A stretch of 47,615 nt of DNA from Coriobacteriaceae bacterium (GTDB lineage Bacteria; Actinomycetota; Coriobacteriia; Coriobacteriales; Coriobacteriaceae), in the NCBI GenBank assembly GCA_902362275.1, contig CABIWB010000012.1:26854-74468 (forward strand), written 5' to 3'. Under the pieces are notes generated by a model. That model ran no database searches. It saw only the letters and a program-made list of their open reading frames with translations, and was not told where the DNA came from. Positions 8,170 through 16,460 of this stretch are shown here, in pieces (within the stretch, counting starts at the first letter, position 1; each line of letters starts with the position of its first letter). The position numbers were made by a program, and so were the translations under genes.

Positions 8170-9507
8170 TTAGGGAAGTTCGCGCTTGACAACCTCGACG
8201 ATGTCGTCAACAACGCGCTGGGTCAACTCGTGCGTCTCGGCCTCGGCCATCACACGGACCAGCGGCTCGGTACCGCTCGGGCGCACCAGAATGCGGCCGC
8301 GGCCATCAAGCTCCTTCTCGGCAGTAGCGACGGCATCCCAGATGGGCTGACAATCGTCCAAGCCGGCCTTGTTGTCGGAATGCACGTTGACGAGCACCTG
8401 CGGGTACTTCTTCATGATGCCGGAAAGATCGGTGAGGGTACGACCGGTGCGCTTGAGCACGGCCAGCAGCTGCAGAGCCGTCACCAGGCCGTCGCCGGTG
8501 GTGTTGTGCTCCAGGAAGATGATGTGGCCGGACTGTTCGCCGCCGATGACGGCGCCGTCCGCGAGCATGCGCTCCAGAACGTAGCGGTCGCCCACGGCGG
8601 TCTGGACCATCTCGAAGCCCTGCTCCTTCATAGCGATGGAGAAGCCCAGGTTGCACATGACGGTCGAAACGATCTCGGAGTTAGCGAGCTTGCCGCGAGC
8701 GGCGAGGTCAGAACCGCAGATAGCCAGGATGTAGTCACCGTCGATCTCGTTGCCCTCGCTGTCCACGAACAGTACGCGGTCGGCGTCGCCGTCGTGGGCC
8801 AGACCGATGTCAGCATGGGTGCGCAGCACGAGCTCGCGCAGGGGCTCGAGGTGCGTAGAGCCGCACTCAACGTTAATGTCAGTGCCGCAGTAATCGGTGT
8901 TGATAGCGTGCACCGTGGCACCTAGGCGCTGCAGTGCGGCGGGCGTGGTCTGGCAAGAAGCACCGTGGCCGCAGTCAACGGCAACGACCAGGCCGTCGAG
9001 CTTAAGGCCGTCGAGGGTGCTGATGGCGTGGTCGACATATGCCTTGCGGGCGTCCTTCATCTTGATGATGTGGCCCACGCCGGCGCCAGTCGGCAGCGTG
9101 TCGGCAGCCATGGCTTCCTCGGACATGACCCAGGCGCTGATCTCTTCCTCGACAGCATCGGGAAGCTTCATACCCTTGCGGCTAAAGAACTTGATGCCGT
9201 TGAACTCCGGCGGATTATGCGAAGCAGAGATGACGATGCCGCCGTCGAGCTCGTTCTGAACGGTGAGCAGTGCCACGGCAGGCGTGGGGATGACGCCGCA
9301 GCAGTGCGGACGGCCGCCCTCGGCCATAATGCCGGCGGTCAGAGCGCTCTCGAGCATGGTGCCCGAAAGGCGCGTGTCACGGCCGATGCAGATGTCCGGA
9401 CCAAGAAACTTGGTCGCCGCGCGACCCAGGCGAAACGCGAGGTCACACGAAAGATCGGCGTTGGCGACGCCACGGACGCCGTCGGTACCGAAGATGTTCT
9501 GGGGCAT
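8170..9507 (-). CDS. glmM: Phosphoglucosamine mutase
   Basis: GlmM interconverts glucosamine-6-phosphate and glucosamine-1-phosphate on the route to UDP-N-acetylglucosamine for peptidoglycan. All four alpha-D-phosphohexomutase landmarks are visible: the phosphoserine loop VISASHNPP with Ser96, the metal loop DGDADR, the sugar-binding GGEQSGH and the phosphate-binding RPSGTEPLVRVMAE. At 445 residues it is full length. AAGGAG lies 7 nt before the ATG. It follows rplM-rpsI on the same strand after a terminator, an arrangement also seen in other actinobacteria, so partial read-through from the ribosomal promoter is likely. Confidence 0.96.
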   Translation of the reverse strand: MPQNIFGTDGVRGVANADLSCDLAFRLGRAATKFLGPDICIGRDTRLSGTMLESALTAGIMAEGGRPHCCGVIPTPAVALLTVQNELDGGIVISASHNPPEFNGIKFFSRKGMKLPDAVEEEISAWVMSEEAMAADTLPTGAGVGHIIKMKDARKAYVDHAISTLDGLKLDGLVVAVDCGHGASCQTTPAALQRLGATVHAINTDYCGTDINVECGSTHLEPLRELVLRTHADIGLAHDGDADRVLFVDSEGNEIDGDYILAICGSDLAARGKLANSEIVSTVMCNLGFSIAMKEQGFEMVQTAVGDRYVLERMLADGAVIGGEQSGHIIFLEHNTTGDGLVTALQLLAVLKRTGRTLTDLSGIMKKYPQVLVNVHSDNKAGLDDCQPIWDAVATAEKELDGRGRILVRPSGTEPLVRVMAEAETHELTQRVVDDIVEVVKRELP

Positions 9508-9556
9508 AGGATCGCTCCTTCCCTAGCAGGCGATATGCAACCGCCCACCCTAGTCG

Positions 9557-9600
9557 AAAAAGAAAAGCGGGACCCGCCGAGGAATCGGCAGGCCCCGCTT
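9557..9600 (-). terminator. Terminator between rpsI and glmM
   Basis: On the minus strand GCGGGGCCTGCCGA and TCGGCGGGTCCCGC form a long stem followed by TTTTCTTTTT. It closes the rplM-rpsI transcript. Confidence 0.88.
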
Positions 9601-9630
9601 GTACATTGTATCTCGAAAGGAGATAAAACC

Positions 9631-10026
<396 letters not shown>

Positions 10027-10028
10027 CT

Positions 10029-10472
10029 TTAAGCCTCCAGCTCAATCTTCGTGGGGTTCTGGGCAGCATGCGGATGCTCGGCACCAGCGTAGACCTTAAG
10101 CTTGGTCATCTGGGCACGGCCGAGGGTGGTCTTGGGCAGCATACCGCGAACGGCGCGCTCAATGACCTTCTCCGGGTGCTTCTCCATAGCCTGGCGGAAG
10201 CTCTCAGCCTTGAGGCCGCCGTTGTAGCCGCTGTGGCGATAATAGGTCTTCGTGTCGGCCTTGTTACCGGTAAGCTGGACCTTATCGGCGTTGATGACGA
10301 CAACGAAGTCGCCGCAGTCGCTGTTGGGCGTGAACTGGGGCTTGTTCTTACCGCGCAGGATCATTGCGATCTGGGTGGCAAGACGGCCCAGGACAGCACC
10401 ATCGGCGTCGACGAGAACCCAGTTGCGCTGGACCTCGCCCTGCTTGGCGTAGTGAGTCGATTTCGAAATCAC
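10029..10472 (-). CDS. rplM: 50S ribosomal protein uL13
   Basis: A complete 147-residue uL13, an early-assembling large-subunit protein. Typical segments are [19 protein letters not shown], the [12 protein letters not shown] strand, [10 protein letters not shown] and the [15 protein letters not shown] motif. The start is GTG at 10472, with GGAGGAG 7 nt upstream. It heads the rplM-rpsI operon, read from the promoter at 10539-10566. Confidence 0.98.
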   Translation of the reverse strand: MISKSTHYAKQGEVQRNWVLVDADGAVLGRLATQIAMILRGKNKPQFTPNSDCGDFVVVINADKVQLTGNKADTKTYYRHSGYNGGLKAESFRQAMEKHPEKVIERAVRGMLPKTTLGRAQMTKLKVYAGAEHPHAAQNPTKIELEA

Positions 10473-10538
10473 TTAGACTCCTCCATGTACAGTACGTGTT
10501 GTTACAGAGATTCACGGGGCTCTGCAAGTAACCCGTCC

Positions 10539-10566
10539 ATATTACCCCGCTCGCCGTACGAGTCAA
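10539..10566 (-). promoter_or_regulatory. Promoter of rplM-rpsI
   Basis: On the minus strand TTGACT (10566-10561) and TAATAT (10544-10539) are separated by 16 nt, a near-consensus housekeeping promoter 67 nt before the rplM start codon. Confidence 0.75.
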
Positions 10567-10665
10567 CAGGTATTTTGTCTCCGACCAGAGTTTCTGCACA
10601 TGTCATCCGCGAGCCGTGATTTTCCAGCTCTTTAGCTGTTGTCATTTTTTGAGGGTTCGCCGTCG

Positions 10666-11544
10666 CTAGCGCTCAACGAACTCTTGGATTTCCGCGAGCA
10701 GGCGCTTTGCCTCCTGACGGCCCTGGATATACAGGTCGAGGAGCTTTGCCGAATCGTGCTCGACATGGCCGACCTCGACCGGCTTTTGCGGAGCGACGAC
10801 CAACGCGCGGCCCTCGCGCTCATACTTCCACAGGTGCATGCGCTGGATGTTGTAGCGGTCGTGGCGCGTCTCGATAGCCTCGAGCAGATAGGGGTAGTCG
10901 GCATAACGCGCACGCGCGGCCGGCAAAAACTCGTAGGGCTTTTTCTCATACGAACGGTCCTGCGTGACGATGACGACCGCGCGATCGAAGCCCGCCTCCT
11001 CGAGCACATGCTCGATAGGAACCGAATCGGCCACGCCGCCGTCGACGTATTTGTGCCCGTCAATCTCGACCGGCGGCGTCACCAGCGGCAACGACGTCGA
11101 GGCGCGCACGGCGTCGAGATCGAGCACGGCGCTTTTGACCGGGAGGTACGTGGCGGTTCCAAAGAGCATGTCCGTAGCGACGGCGTACATCTCGATGGGG
11201 CTTGCGTCGAACGTCTCATTGTCAAAGGGATCCAGGCGGTCCTGGACATCGTTGAAGATGAAGTCGTAACCCACAATAGAGCCCGTGGACGCAAACGATG
11301 CGGCGCCCATGAAGCGGCTGTCGTTGCAGAAAGCCAGGTTGATGCGGTTGGCACGGCCGATCTGGTGCGACTTGTAGTTCACGCCGTTGAGAGCGCCGGC
11401 CGATACACCGTAGACAGCCGGAATCTCGACGCCAGCCTCCATGAGAACGTCGAGCACGCCTGCGGTAAACTGCCCGCGAAAACTACCGCCCTCCAAGACG
11501 AGCGCGACCTTGCCGGCGTTCTTTGCCTTATCTTCTGCAGTCAT
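10666..11544 (-). CDS. Patatin-like phospholipase family protein
   Basis: A 292-residue patatin-fold serine hydrolase of the RssA/YjjU type, predicted to cleave acyl esters of phospholipids or other lipids. The oxyanion-hole motif GGSFRGQ (19-25), the nucleophile elbow GVSAG with Ser48, and the catalytic aspartate in VDGGVAD (Asp168) are all present, so it should be active. There is no signal peptide or membrane segment, so it is probably cytoplasmic. It stands alone on the minus strand between the ribosomal operon and a gene-free region. The true substrate cannot be inferred from the sequence. Confidence 0.9.
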   Translation of the reverse strand: MTAEDKAKNAGKVALVLEGGSFRGQFTAGVLDVLMEAGVEIPAVYGVSAGALNGVNYKSHQIGRANRINLAFCNDSRFMGAASFASTGSIVGYDFIFNDVQDRLDPFDNETFDASPIEMYAVATDMLFGTATYLPVKSAVLDLDAVRASTSLPLVTPPVEIDGHKYVDGGVADSVPIEHVLEEAGFDRAVVIVTQDRSYEKKPYEFLPAARARYADYPYLLEAIETRHDRYNIQRMHLWKYEREGRALVVAPQKPVEVGHVEHDSAKLLDLYIQGRQEAKRLLAEIQEFVER

Positions 11545-11648
11545 ATTGACCTCCTGCGATTGCGTTTTGGCTTTCTTCTACCCAGTTTTGGGATGGCGAG
11601 AGCGCAGGTTTTGGAGTTGAGGGGGCGGGACGATCAAGCCAACCCCCA

Positions 11649-11775
11649 GAGCAGTCAATTTGGGACGGGGCTTTTTTAGCTACCCCTATATGCCGACTGA
11701 TCGTTATCCCAGCTCCAGATGATTCATCGGCAGTCAAAGGATAGCTAAAAAAGCCCCGTCCCAAATTGACTGCTC
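11649..11775. repeat. Nested long palindrome E2 (34-bp perfect arms)
   Basis: Positions 11649-11682 and 11742-11775 are perfect 34-bp inverted copies (opening GAGCAGTCAATTTGGGACGG and ending AGCTA). The 59-nt middle holds a smaller dyad, TGCCGA (11691-11696) and TCGGCA (11727-11732). One arm of a related element is present alone at 43035-43066 with 29 of 32 matching bases. It lies upstream of the patatin gene. Confidence 0.9.
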
Positions 11776-11796
11776 CACAACGATCATGAGCGGCCG

Positions 11797-11945
11797 TTGG
11801 GAAAGCGCGTCCCGGTCTCAGAGCAAATTCCGGGTCGCAGTTTCCGCTTGAGGCATCATCCGGAAACTACGTCCCAGTCTGAGCGCGGATTCCGGGACGT
11901 GCTTTCCGCCTGGGCTGCCATTGGGAAAGCGCGTCCCACTCTGCG
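11797..11945. repeat. 62-bp tandem repeat, about 2.4 copies, each a hairpin
   Basis: The motif GGAAA(N3-4)CGTCCC recurs with its reference G at 11801, 11863 and 11925, an exact 62-bp pitch. Within a unit, GGAAACTACGTCCC faces GGGACGTGCTTTCC, so every unit folds on itself. Units differ by several substitutions. Unit length and the lack of identical repeats with unique spacers exclude CRISPR. It resembles an array of REP-like hairpins. Confidence 0.8.
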
Positions 11946-11953
11946 TTGCTGCG

Positions 11954-12001
11954 GCGTTTTCTTTACGCCCGCGCCCTGCATAGAGTTCGATTCTCCGCGG
12001 T
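11954..12001. repeat. 48-bp direct repeat, copy 1, with tmRNA T-arm-like sequence
   Basis: Matches 12163-12210 at 44 of 48 positions. Both contain AGTTCGATTCTCCGCG, which is also the T-arm end of the tmRNA gene but in the opposite orientation. Confidence 0.75.
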
Positions 12002-12162
12002 TTGGGGCTTGCGTTGGTGCGGGGCATGGCAGCCGGAGCTTAATCGGCATCTCATCTATATCTGGCTGAAGCTTTGCGCGGAGAATCCGCGTATTTGCTT
12101 CGCAAATCCGCACCGGCTTCGGCCGCCTGCCGGCGCCCTCGCCCGCTCGCTACAAACGCTCC

Positions 12163-12210
12163 GCGTTTGCTTAACGCTCGCGCCCTGCACAGAGTTCGAT
12201 TCTCCGCGGT
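12163..12210. repeat. 48-bp direct repeat, copy 2, with tmRNA T-arm-like sequence
   Basis: Partner of 11954-12001, starting 209 bp downstream of that copy. It sits just beyond the tmRNA terminator. The interval 12002-12162 holds small palindromes such as ATTTGCTTCGCAAAT and no supported gene. Confidence 0.75.
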
Positions 12211-12223
12211 GCGGACTAGAAAT

Positions 12224-12258
12224 AAAAAGGCAGGTAGATATGAGTATCTACCTGCCTG
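12224..12258 (-). terminator. Intrinsic terminator of the tmRNA gene
   Basis: AGGCAGGTAGAT pairs with ATCTACCTGCCT around a six-base loop; on the minus strand the stem runs into TTTTTATTT, 8 nt beyond the tmRNA CCA end. Confidence 0.92.
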
Positions 12259-12265
12259 TTACTTA

Positions 12266-12629
12266 TGGTGGAGGCGCGGAGAATCGAACTCCGGTCCACG
12301 AAAGCCCCCTGATTGGTATCTCCAAGCTCAGTCGCTGGTTTAGTCTCGGACGCTTTGCGCGCAGCGACACGCTCGCGGCGTCCTAACCGGTTCGGTCTTA
12401 GCCTGCGCCATACCGATTACGTGCGCAGGAGCATTCCCCTAACATGACGTCGCACCGGTGGCGGGGAAATCACCGGGTTGACGCGCCGCTATAAATTAAG
12501 CAGCGAGAGCCATAGGCTCAAAAGAAGAGTTGTTGTCAATTCAATTTGACGGTACCCCTGTTTAACGAGGCGAGGAGACCTCGGCTTGCTTCCTCTCTCA
12601 GAGCTATCGTGTCGAAACCAGTCGCCCCC
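12266..12629 (-). ncRNA. ssrA: Transfer-messenger RNA (tmRNA)
   Basis: tmRNA rescues stalled ribosomes by acting first as an alanyl-tRNA and then as a short mRNA for a degradation tag. The 5' end GGGGGCGACTGGTTTCGAC is the classical bacterial signature, and its first seven bases pair with CGCCTCC next to the encoded 3' CCA (12268-12266) with one G-U. The T-arm CGGAG-TTCGATT-CTCCG is intact. The tag frame reads DNNSSFEPMALAA and stops at TAA (12498-12496); the exact resume codon, Asp or the preceding Ile, is uncertain. The molecule is one piece of 364 nt, not the permuted two-piece form. An intrinsic terminator follows. Confidence 0.95.
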
Positions 12630-12868
12630 GAATGTTGGGAAAGTCTGGATGGTATCGAGTCTGCAAACACCCGATAACCGTCGACTTTTCAAGGAACACG
12701 CGGGATGAACCCCGCTCGTGGATAGCTATCTTACCACGTTCTGAAAGCGGACAGCTGTTCTATGCACGAGCTGTGAAGACCCCAATGTGCGCCGCACTTC
12801 GCACTTTTGCTACCGATCGCGTCACGTATATTTTCGCCAAGCAAAATTGACCCGTCGAAAGGACCGTT

Positions 12869-13303
12869 ATGGACACCAAACAGCAACTCGTCAATGCCCT
12901 CGCAGGCCTGGGCTCAACCATCACCGAAGCAATGGATGTCATCGAAGGCTTTGTCCCCTGCGGACATCCCGCCCTCACGGTTTCGAACGCACTCGTCGCG
13001 CTGGACGCTGACGATGACGCTGCTCTCGCCCAGCAGCTTGAGACCGTCGAGGGCTTTATCGACCACGTGAGCGAAAACCGCGGCGTGACCGCCTACCACG
13101 GCGTCGAGGTCGAGCTCGCGGGTCCCAAAGCCGATCTGCTCGCAGCAATCCGCGAGGTAGGCGCCCTTATGCAGACCGCAGGCGTCAAAAACACCCAGGT
13201 CAACGAGTGGGTCTACCGCAGCCTGGCAGCACTCGACAGCTCCGACGAAAAGGTAGCCGAGCAGCTCGCAGAAAGTCCCGCCATTAAGGCCGAGCTTTTG
13301 TAA
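12869..13303 (+). CDS. Conserved hypothetical protein, acidic, 144 residues
   Basis: Function not recognised. The protein is acidic and rich in Ala, Glu, Asp and Leu, predicted mostly helical, with no signal peptide or membrane segment. It opens MDTKQQLVNALAGLGSTI and contains the short segment PCGHPALTVSNALVALDADDD; the single Cys-His pair is too sparse for a metal site. AAGGA lies 9 nt before the ATG, and codon usage matches the high-GC neighbours, which supports it as a real gene. It is divergent from the tmRNA gene and convergent with the PIN-domain gene. A hairpin with 13-base arms (GCGGGTCCCTTGG at 13313, closing at 13349) follows and may act as terminator. Confidence 0.7.
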   Translation: MDTKQQLVNALAGLGSTITEAMDVIEGFVPCGHPALTVSNALVALDADDDAALAQQLETVEGFIDHVSENRGVTAYHGVEVELAGPKADLLAAIREVGALMQTAGVKNTQVNEWVYRSLAALDSSDEKVAEQLAESPAIKAELL

Positions 13304-13361
13304 ATAGCAGACGCGGGTCCCTTGGCGCATCGTCGTCCAAGAGGCCCGCAAACAGTTCGCG

Positions 13362-13877
13362 TCAACCGATAGCCGCGCCGCCGCGTTCGGCCAAAGCAAG
13401 AATCGGCATCATTTGACGCGGCGTCTTTGCTGCAAGATCGGCATGTTCGAGCAGTTTGCGATCGTTGGTCACCAAGTAATCAACCTGGGCGCGTTTGCAT
13501 GCGGCGAGTACCAAATTGTCCTCGTAATCGCGATGGAGCGTCAGATATTTGTCGGCTAGCCACAGATCGGATGCATCAGCGCCCACGGCCATAGCGTTTT
13601 CGGTCATATTCCGAACGAACGCCAGCGCCGCATCGCCAATTGCACGGGCAGATGCCTCGTCGAGTGCTCCCCCGCCGGCAAGAACGCTACGCTTCAGCTC
13701 GTGTTGGACAACGTACAGCACGTCCTTAGCGATATGCACCGGGAAGTACAGCAACGCCCCTGTCTCCGTTGCCTGCCCAATAAACGCACGCGCGGCAAGC
13801 GACTCGGCATGGTCGACGCAAAACGAATCAACCCACACGTTGGCGTCCACCATGATCTTGAGAGGCGCCCCACTCAC
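13362..13877 (-). CDS. PIN-domain protein, probable toxin ribonuclease
   Basis: A 171-residue PIN-domain protein, the fold of VapC-type toxins that cleave tRNA or other RNA with Mg2+ held by acidic residues. The N-terminal strand MVDANVWVDSF supplies Asp11, the middle holds DYEDNLVLAACKR, and the last acidic motif is LVTNDRKLL. The start is GTG at 13877, overlapping the stop codon of the upstream antitoxin gene by GTGA, so the two are translationally coupled. It lies last in the two-gene operon. The toxin assignment rests on this arrangement plus the fold; PIN proteins can also have housekeeping roles. Confidence 0.85.
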   Translation of the reverse strand: MSGAPLKIMVDANVWVDSFCVDHAESLAARAFIGQATETGALLYFPVHIAKDVLYVVQHELKRSVLAGGGALDEASARAIGDAALAFVRNMTENAMAVGADASDLWLADKYLTLHRDYEDNLVLAACKRAQVDYLVTNDRKLLEHADLAAKTPRQMMPILALAERGGAAIG

Positions 13878-14227
13878 TGGATCATCCCCTTTTGGCGATA
13901 ATGCTCATCCATGGCTTCGGAATAGATTGTGTCCCAACCGCGATCGCCGGATACGGGCGACGCAGCGATGCCCAAGTCTGCATAGAGCCGGTCTGCCGCT
14001 GCCCACGACGCGACGAACGGAGTATCGGGCGCGACGGCCTGCTGCCGGTCGTCGACGGCCGCAAGCACTTCCTCACACTGCCCGCCACCCTGCGCGGCCT
14101 TGGCCACCACCTTTTTGATGAGCTCGGGCAGTGACCTGCCCGAAAGCTGCAGCGCTTCCTCGGCACGGTTCTTGACCTGGCGATCCACGCGAACGTTCAC
14201 CTGTGCCATGCCGCCAACGGTAGCCAT
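13874..14227 (-). CDS. RelB/DinJ-type ribbon-helix-helix antitoxin
   Basis: A 117-residue DNA-binding antitoxin. The N-terminus MAQVNVRVDRQVKNRAEE is the RelB/DinJ ribbon-helix-helix signature, with the helix ending LSGRSLPELIKKVVAKA; the C-terminal part is extended, as expected for a toxin-wrapping arm. The ATG at 14227 is preferred because GGTGAGG precedes it; the ATG at 14209 is possible. Its gene overlaps the PIN toxin gene by 4 nt. Paired TGCTAGCA palindromes just downstream of the -10 are the likely autoregulatory operator. A DinJ-type antitoxin with a PIN rather than a RelE/YafQ toxin is a mixed pairing. Confidence 0.82.
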   Translation of the reverse strand: MATVGGMAQVNVRVDRQVKNRAEEALQLSGRSLPELIKKVVAKAAQGGGQCEEVLAAVDDRQQAVAPDTPFVASWAAADRLYADLGIAASPVSGDRGWDTIYSEAMDEHYRQKGMIQ

Positions 14228-14248
14228 CTCAACCTCACCTTCAGCATT

Positions 14249-14296
14249 TGCTAGCATTGCTAGCACGAGCATATATCTGAGCTAACATCTCGTCAA
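14249..14296 (-). promoter_or_regulatory. Promoter and twin-palindrome operator of the RelB-PIN operon
   Basis: On the minus strand TTGACG (14296-14291), a 17-nt spacer and TATGCT (14273-14268) form a good promoter. Immediately downstream two TGCTAGCA palindromes (14258-14265 and 14249-14256) repeat with a 9-bp step, overlapping the expected transcription start. This is the layout of a self-repressed toxin-antitoxin operon. Confidence 0.75.
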
Positions 14297-14347
14297 ACAA
14301 AAGAAGGCCTGCACCCTGGCGGCTGCGGTGCCGCCCGAATGCAGGCC
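14297..14347 (-). terminator. Terminator of the P-type ATPase operon
   Basis: On the minus strand GGCCTGCA and TGCAGGCC enclose an inner GGCGGC/GCCGCC hairpin, followed by TTCTTTTGTTT. It borders directly on the promoter of the next transcription unit. Confidence 0.8.
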
Positions 14348-14366
14348 ATATACTCAATTGAAAGCG

Positions 14367-16442
14367 CTAACGCAGGTAAGCCTTTGCGTTGCCCAGGCTG
14401 TAGGCGATCGTTGAGCCGTTGTGCAGTAGTGACGACGTCTGCGGAGTAATCATGCCGGTAATGCCCAGTGCCAAGAGTGCTGAGTTGGTGAGCATCACCT
14501 TGGAATACGAACTCGTCAGACGGTCGATAAGCCCCTGGCTCATGCGGCGCAGGCGCACGATTGCGGCCAGATCCGTATCGGTCAGGATGATATCGGCGAC
14601 CTCCTTGGCGATGTCGCTTCCGCCGCCCATCGCCAGGCCCACATCGGCCAGGCCCAGCGCCGGCGAATCGTTGACGCCGTCGCCCACCATGGCAACGTGG
14701 CGCCCCTCGCCCTTAATGCGCTCAACATACGCGTACTTGTCCTCGGGCAACAGCTCAGCCTTAAACTCGTCGACACCTGCCTCGCGAGCAATGCGCTCGG
14801 CCGTACGCTCCGAGTCGCCCGTGAGCATGACCACGTGCTTAACGCCCAACGCGTGCAAGTCGGCGATGGCCTCGCGGACCCCGGGCTTAAGCGGGTCCTC
14901 GATACCGAGCACGCCCACAACGGTGCCGTCGACCGCCAGATACAGCGGCGACAGGCCCTGCATCTGGGACTCAATTCGCTCCTTAATGTCGGACTCGAGC
15001 TGCGCAGCCTCGTCCTCAAATACAAAGTGCGCGGAACCGATGATGGCGCGACGCCCTTCAATGGACGAAGCGATGCCGTGCGCCACGATGTACTCGACGG
15101 CAGCATGGCGCTCGCGGTGCTCGAGCCCGCGCTCGCGGGCGGCGTTGACCACGGCACGCGCCACCGGATGCGGGAAATGCTCCTCCAGGCAGGCAGAAAG
15201 GCGCAGAACCTCGTCCTCGCTCCAGCCATCGGTGGTAAGCACGCAGGCAAGACGCGGCTGTGCCTCGGTGAGCGTGCCGGTCTTATCAAACACAATGGTG
15301 TCGGCCTTGGCAAACGACTCAAAGTACTTCGCGCCCTTGACCATGACGCCCATCTTGGCGGCATCGCTCATGGCAGTCATGACGGCAACGGAACCCGTGA
15401 GCTTGAGCGCGCACGAGTAGTCGACCATCAGCGCCGCCGAGGTCTTGATGAGGCTACGCGTGGTGAGCGCAACCAGGCCCGCGAGCAGGAAGTTCCACGG
15501 AACGATCTTGTTGGCGAGATCCTCCATGTGCGACTGACCCTCGGACTTGAGCGAGTCGGCCGTCTGCACGAGCGAAACAATCGAGCGCAGCTTGGTCTGC
15601 GCCGTGTTGGCGCGCACGCGCACCAAGATACTGCCGTCTTCCACGACGGTGCCGGCGAATACATCGTCGCCCGCGCTGCGCTCGACGGCAAGCGGCTCGC
15701 CGGTCAGGGTCGCCTGGTTAACCATGGCGCTTCCCCGCTCGACCACGCCGTCGATGCAGATGGACATGCCGGTGCGAACGGCGACCAAGTCGCCAGGCTC
15801 AAGCTCGGTGGCGGCAACGCTCACCTCGGTGTCGCCGACCACTTTTTGCGCCTTGTCGGGAACGTCGAGCAGCGAGTTAATGAGCTCGTTTTCGCTCATG
15901 GCACGCGTGTAGTCCTCGAGCAACTCGCCCACGTTGAGCAGGAACATCGTCTGGCCCGCGGTATTGACGTCGCGCTTAACAAACGAGATGCCAATAGCCG
16001 AGGCGTCGAGCACGGGGACGGTCAGGCGCGGTTGCGCGAGCTCGTGGAGAGCGGCGCGCAAAAAGGTCATGTAACCGGCCACGACAAAGATGGCACGCAG
16101 CGGCGTAGGTAGGAACCAGCGACGCGCGTAGTGGACGCCGATAAGTGTGGCAAGATCCATGACGAGCTTGTGCTTGCGTGGCTCAAGCTGCATCACGTAA
16201 CCCGTCTTTGCGTCGGCAATGGCCTGGGCATCGAGCGCACCCAAGGCGTCGAGCACGCCCGCACGACACTGCTCATCATATTCGAGCGCCATCTGGCCGA
16301 TACGGCCATAAACGCGCACCTTGTGCACGCCGTCGATATCGCCGCTGAGCTTAAGAAGTGCATCGAGATCGCTCTCTGGCACAGGACCCGCCAATTGAAG
16401 ACGGGTCCTGCCGGGGATCTCGTTAATAATCGAGAATCTCAT
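14367..16442 (-). CDS. P1B-type heavy-metal translocating P-type ATPase
   Basis: A 691-residue metal-pumping ATPase. Standard motifs are TGEP (247-250), the phosphorylation loop DKTGTLT with Asp386, the HP dipeptide at 425-426 typical of P1B enzymes, and GDGVNDSPAL. The usual Cys-Pro-Cys of the transmembrane metal site is replaced by YSCALKL (Cys344), and the N-terminal 80 residues resemble a ferredoxin-like HMA domain without a CxxC. The transported metal therefore cannot be assigned; copper is unlikely from the missing motif, while manganese, iron or zinc are possible. It is encoded 18 nt after a DUF6110 gene, which commonly accompanies this ATPase type. Confidence 0.9.
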   Translation of the reverse strand: MRFSIINEIPGRTRLQLAGPVPESDLDALLKLSGDIDGVHKVRVYGRIGQMALEYDEQCRAGVLDALGALDAQAIADAKTGYVMQLEPRKHKLVMDLATLIGVHYARRWFLPTPLRAIFVVAGYMTFLRAALHELAQPRLTVPVLDASAIGISFVKRDVNTAGQTMFLLNVGELLEDYTRAMSENELINSLLDVPDKAQKVVGDTEVSVAATELEPGDLVAVRTGMSICIDGVVERGSAMVNQATLTGEPLAVERSAGDDVFAGTVVEDGSILVRVRANTAQTKLRSIVSLVQTADSLKSEGQSHMEDLANKIVPWNFLLAGLVALTTRSLIKTSAALMVDYSCALKLTGSVAVMTAMSDAAKMGVMVKGAKYFESFAKADTIVFDKTGTLTEAQPRLACVLTTDGWSEDEVLRLSACLEEHFPHPVARAVVNAARERGLEHRERHAAVEYIVAHGIASSIEGRRAIIGSAHFVFEDEAAQLESDIKERIESQMQGLSPLYLAVDGTVVGVLGIEDPLKPGVREAIADLHALGVKHVVMLTGDSERTAERIAREAGVDEFKAELLPEDKYAYVERIKGEGRHVAMVGDGVNDSPALGLADVGLAMGGGSDIAKEVADIILTDTDLAAIVRLRRMSQGLIDRLTSSYSKVMLTNSALLALGITGMITPQTSSLLHNGSTIAYSLGNAKAYLR

Positions 16443-16460
16443 AGTTTGTGCCTAGGAGCG

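Noticed and set aside
11797..11945. CRISPR array
   Set aside because: 62-bp contiguous units without spacers and with internal divergence; no cas genes.
11954..12210. tRNA genes suggested by TTCGATTCTCCGCG
   Set aside because: The T-stem is mismatched (AGAG against CTCC) and no acceptor, D or anticodon arm can be formed; only tmRNA-like T-arm similarity remains.
12489..12692. 67-residue minus-strand frame
   Set aside because: Lies within the tmRNA gene.
14697..16112. 471-residue plus-strand open frame inside the P-type ATPase
   Set aside because: Antisense to a protein with full P1B ATPase motifs.
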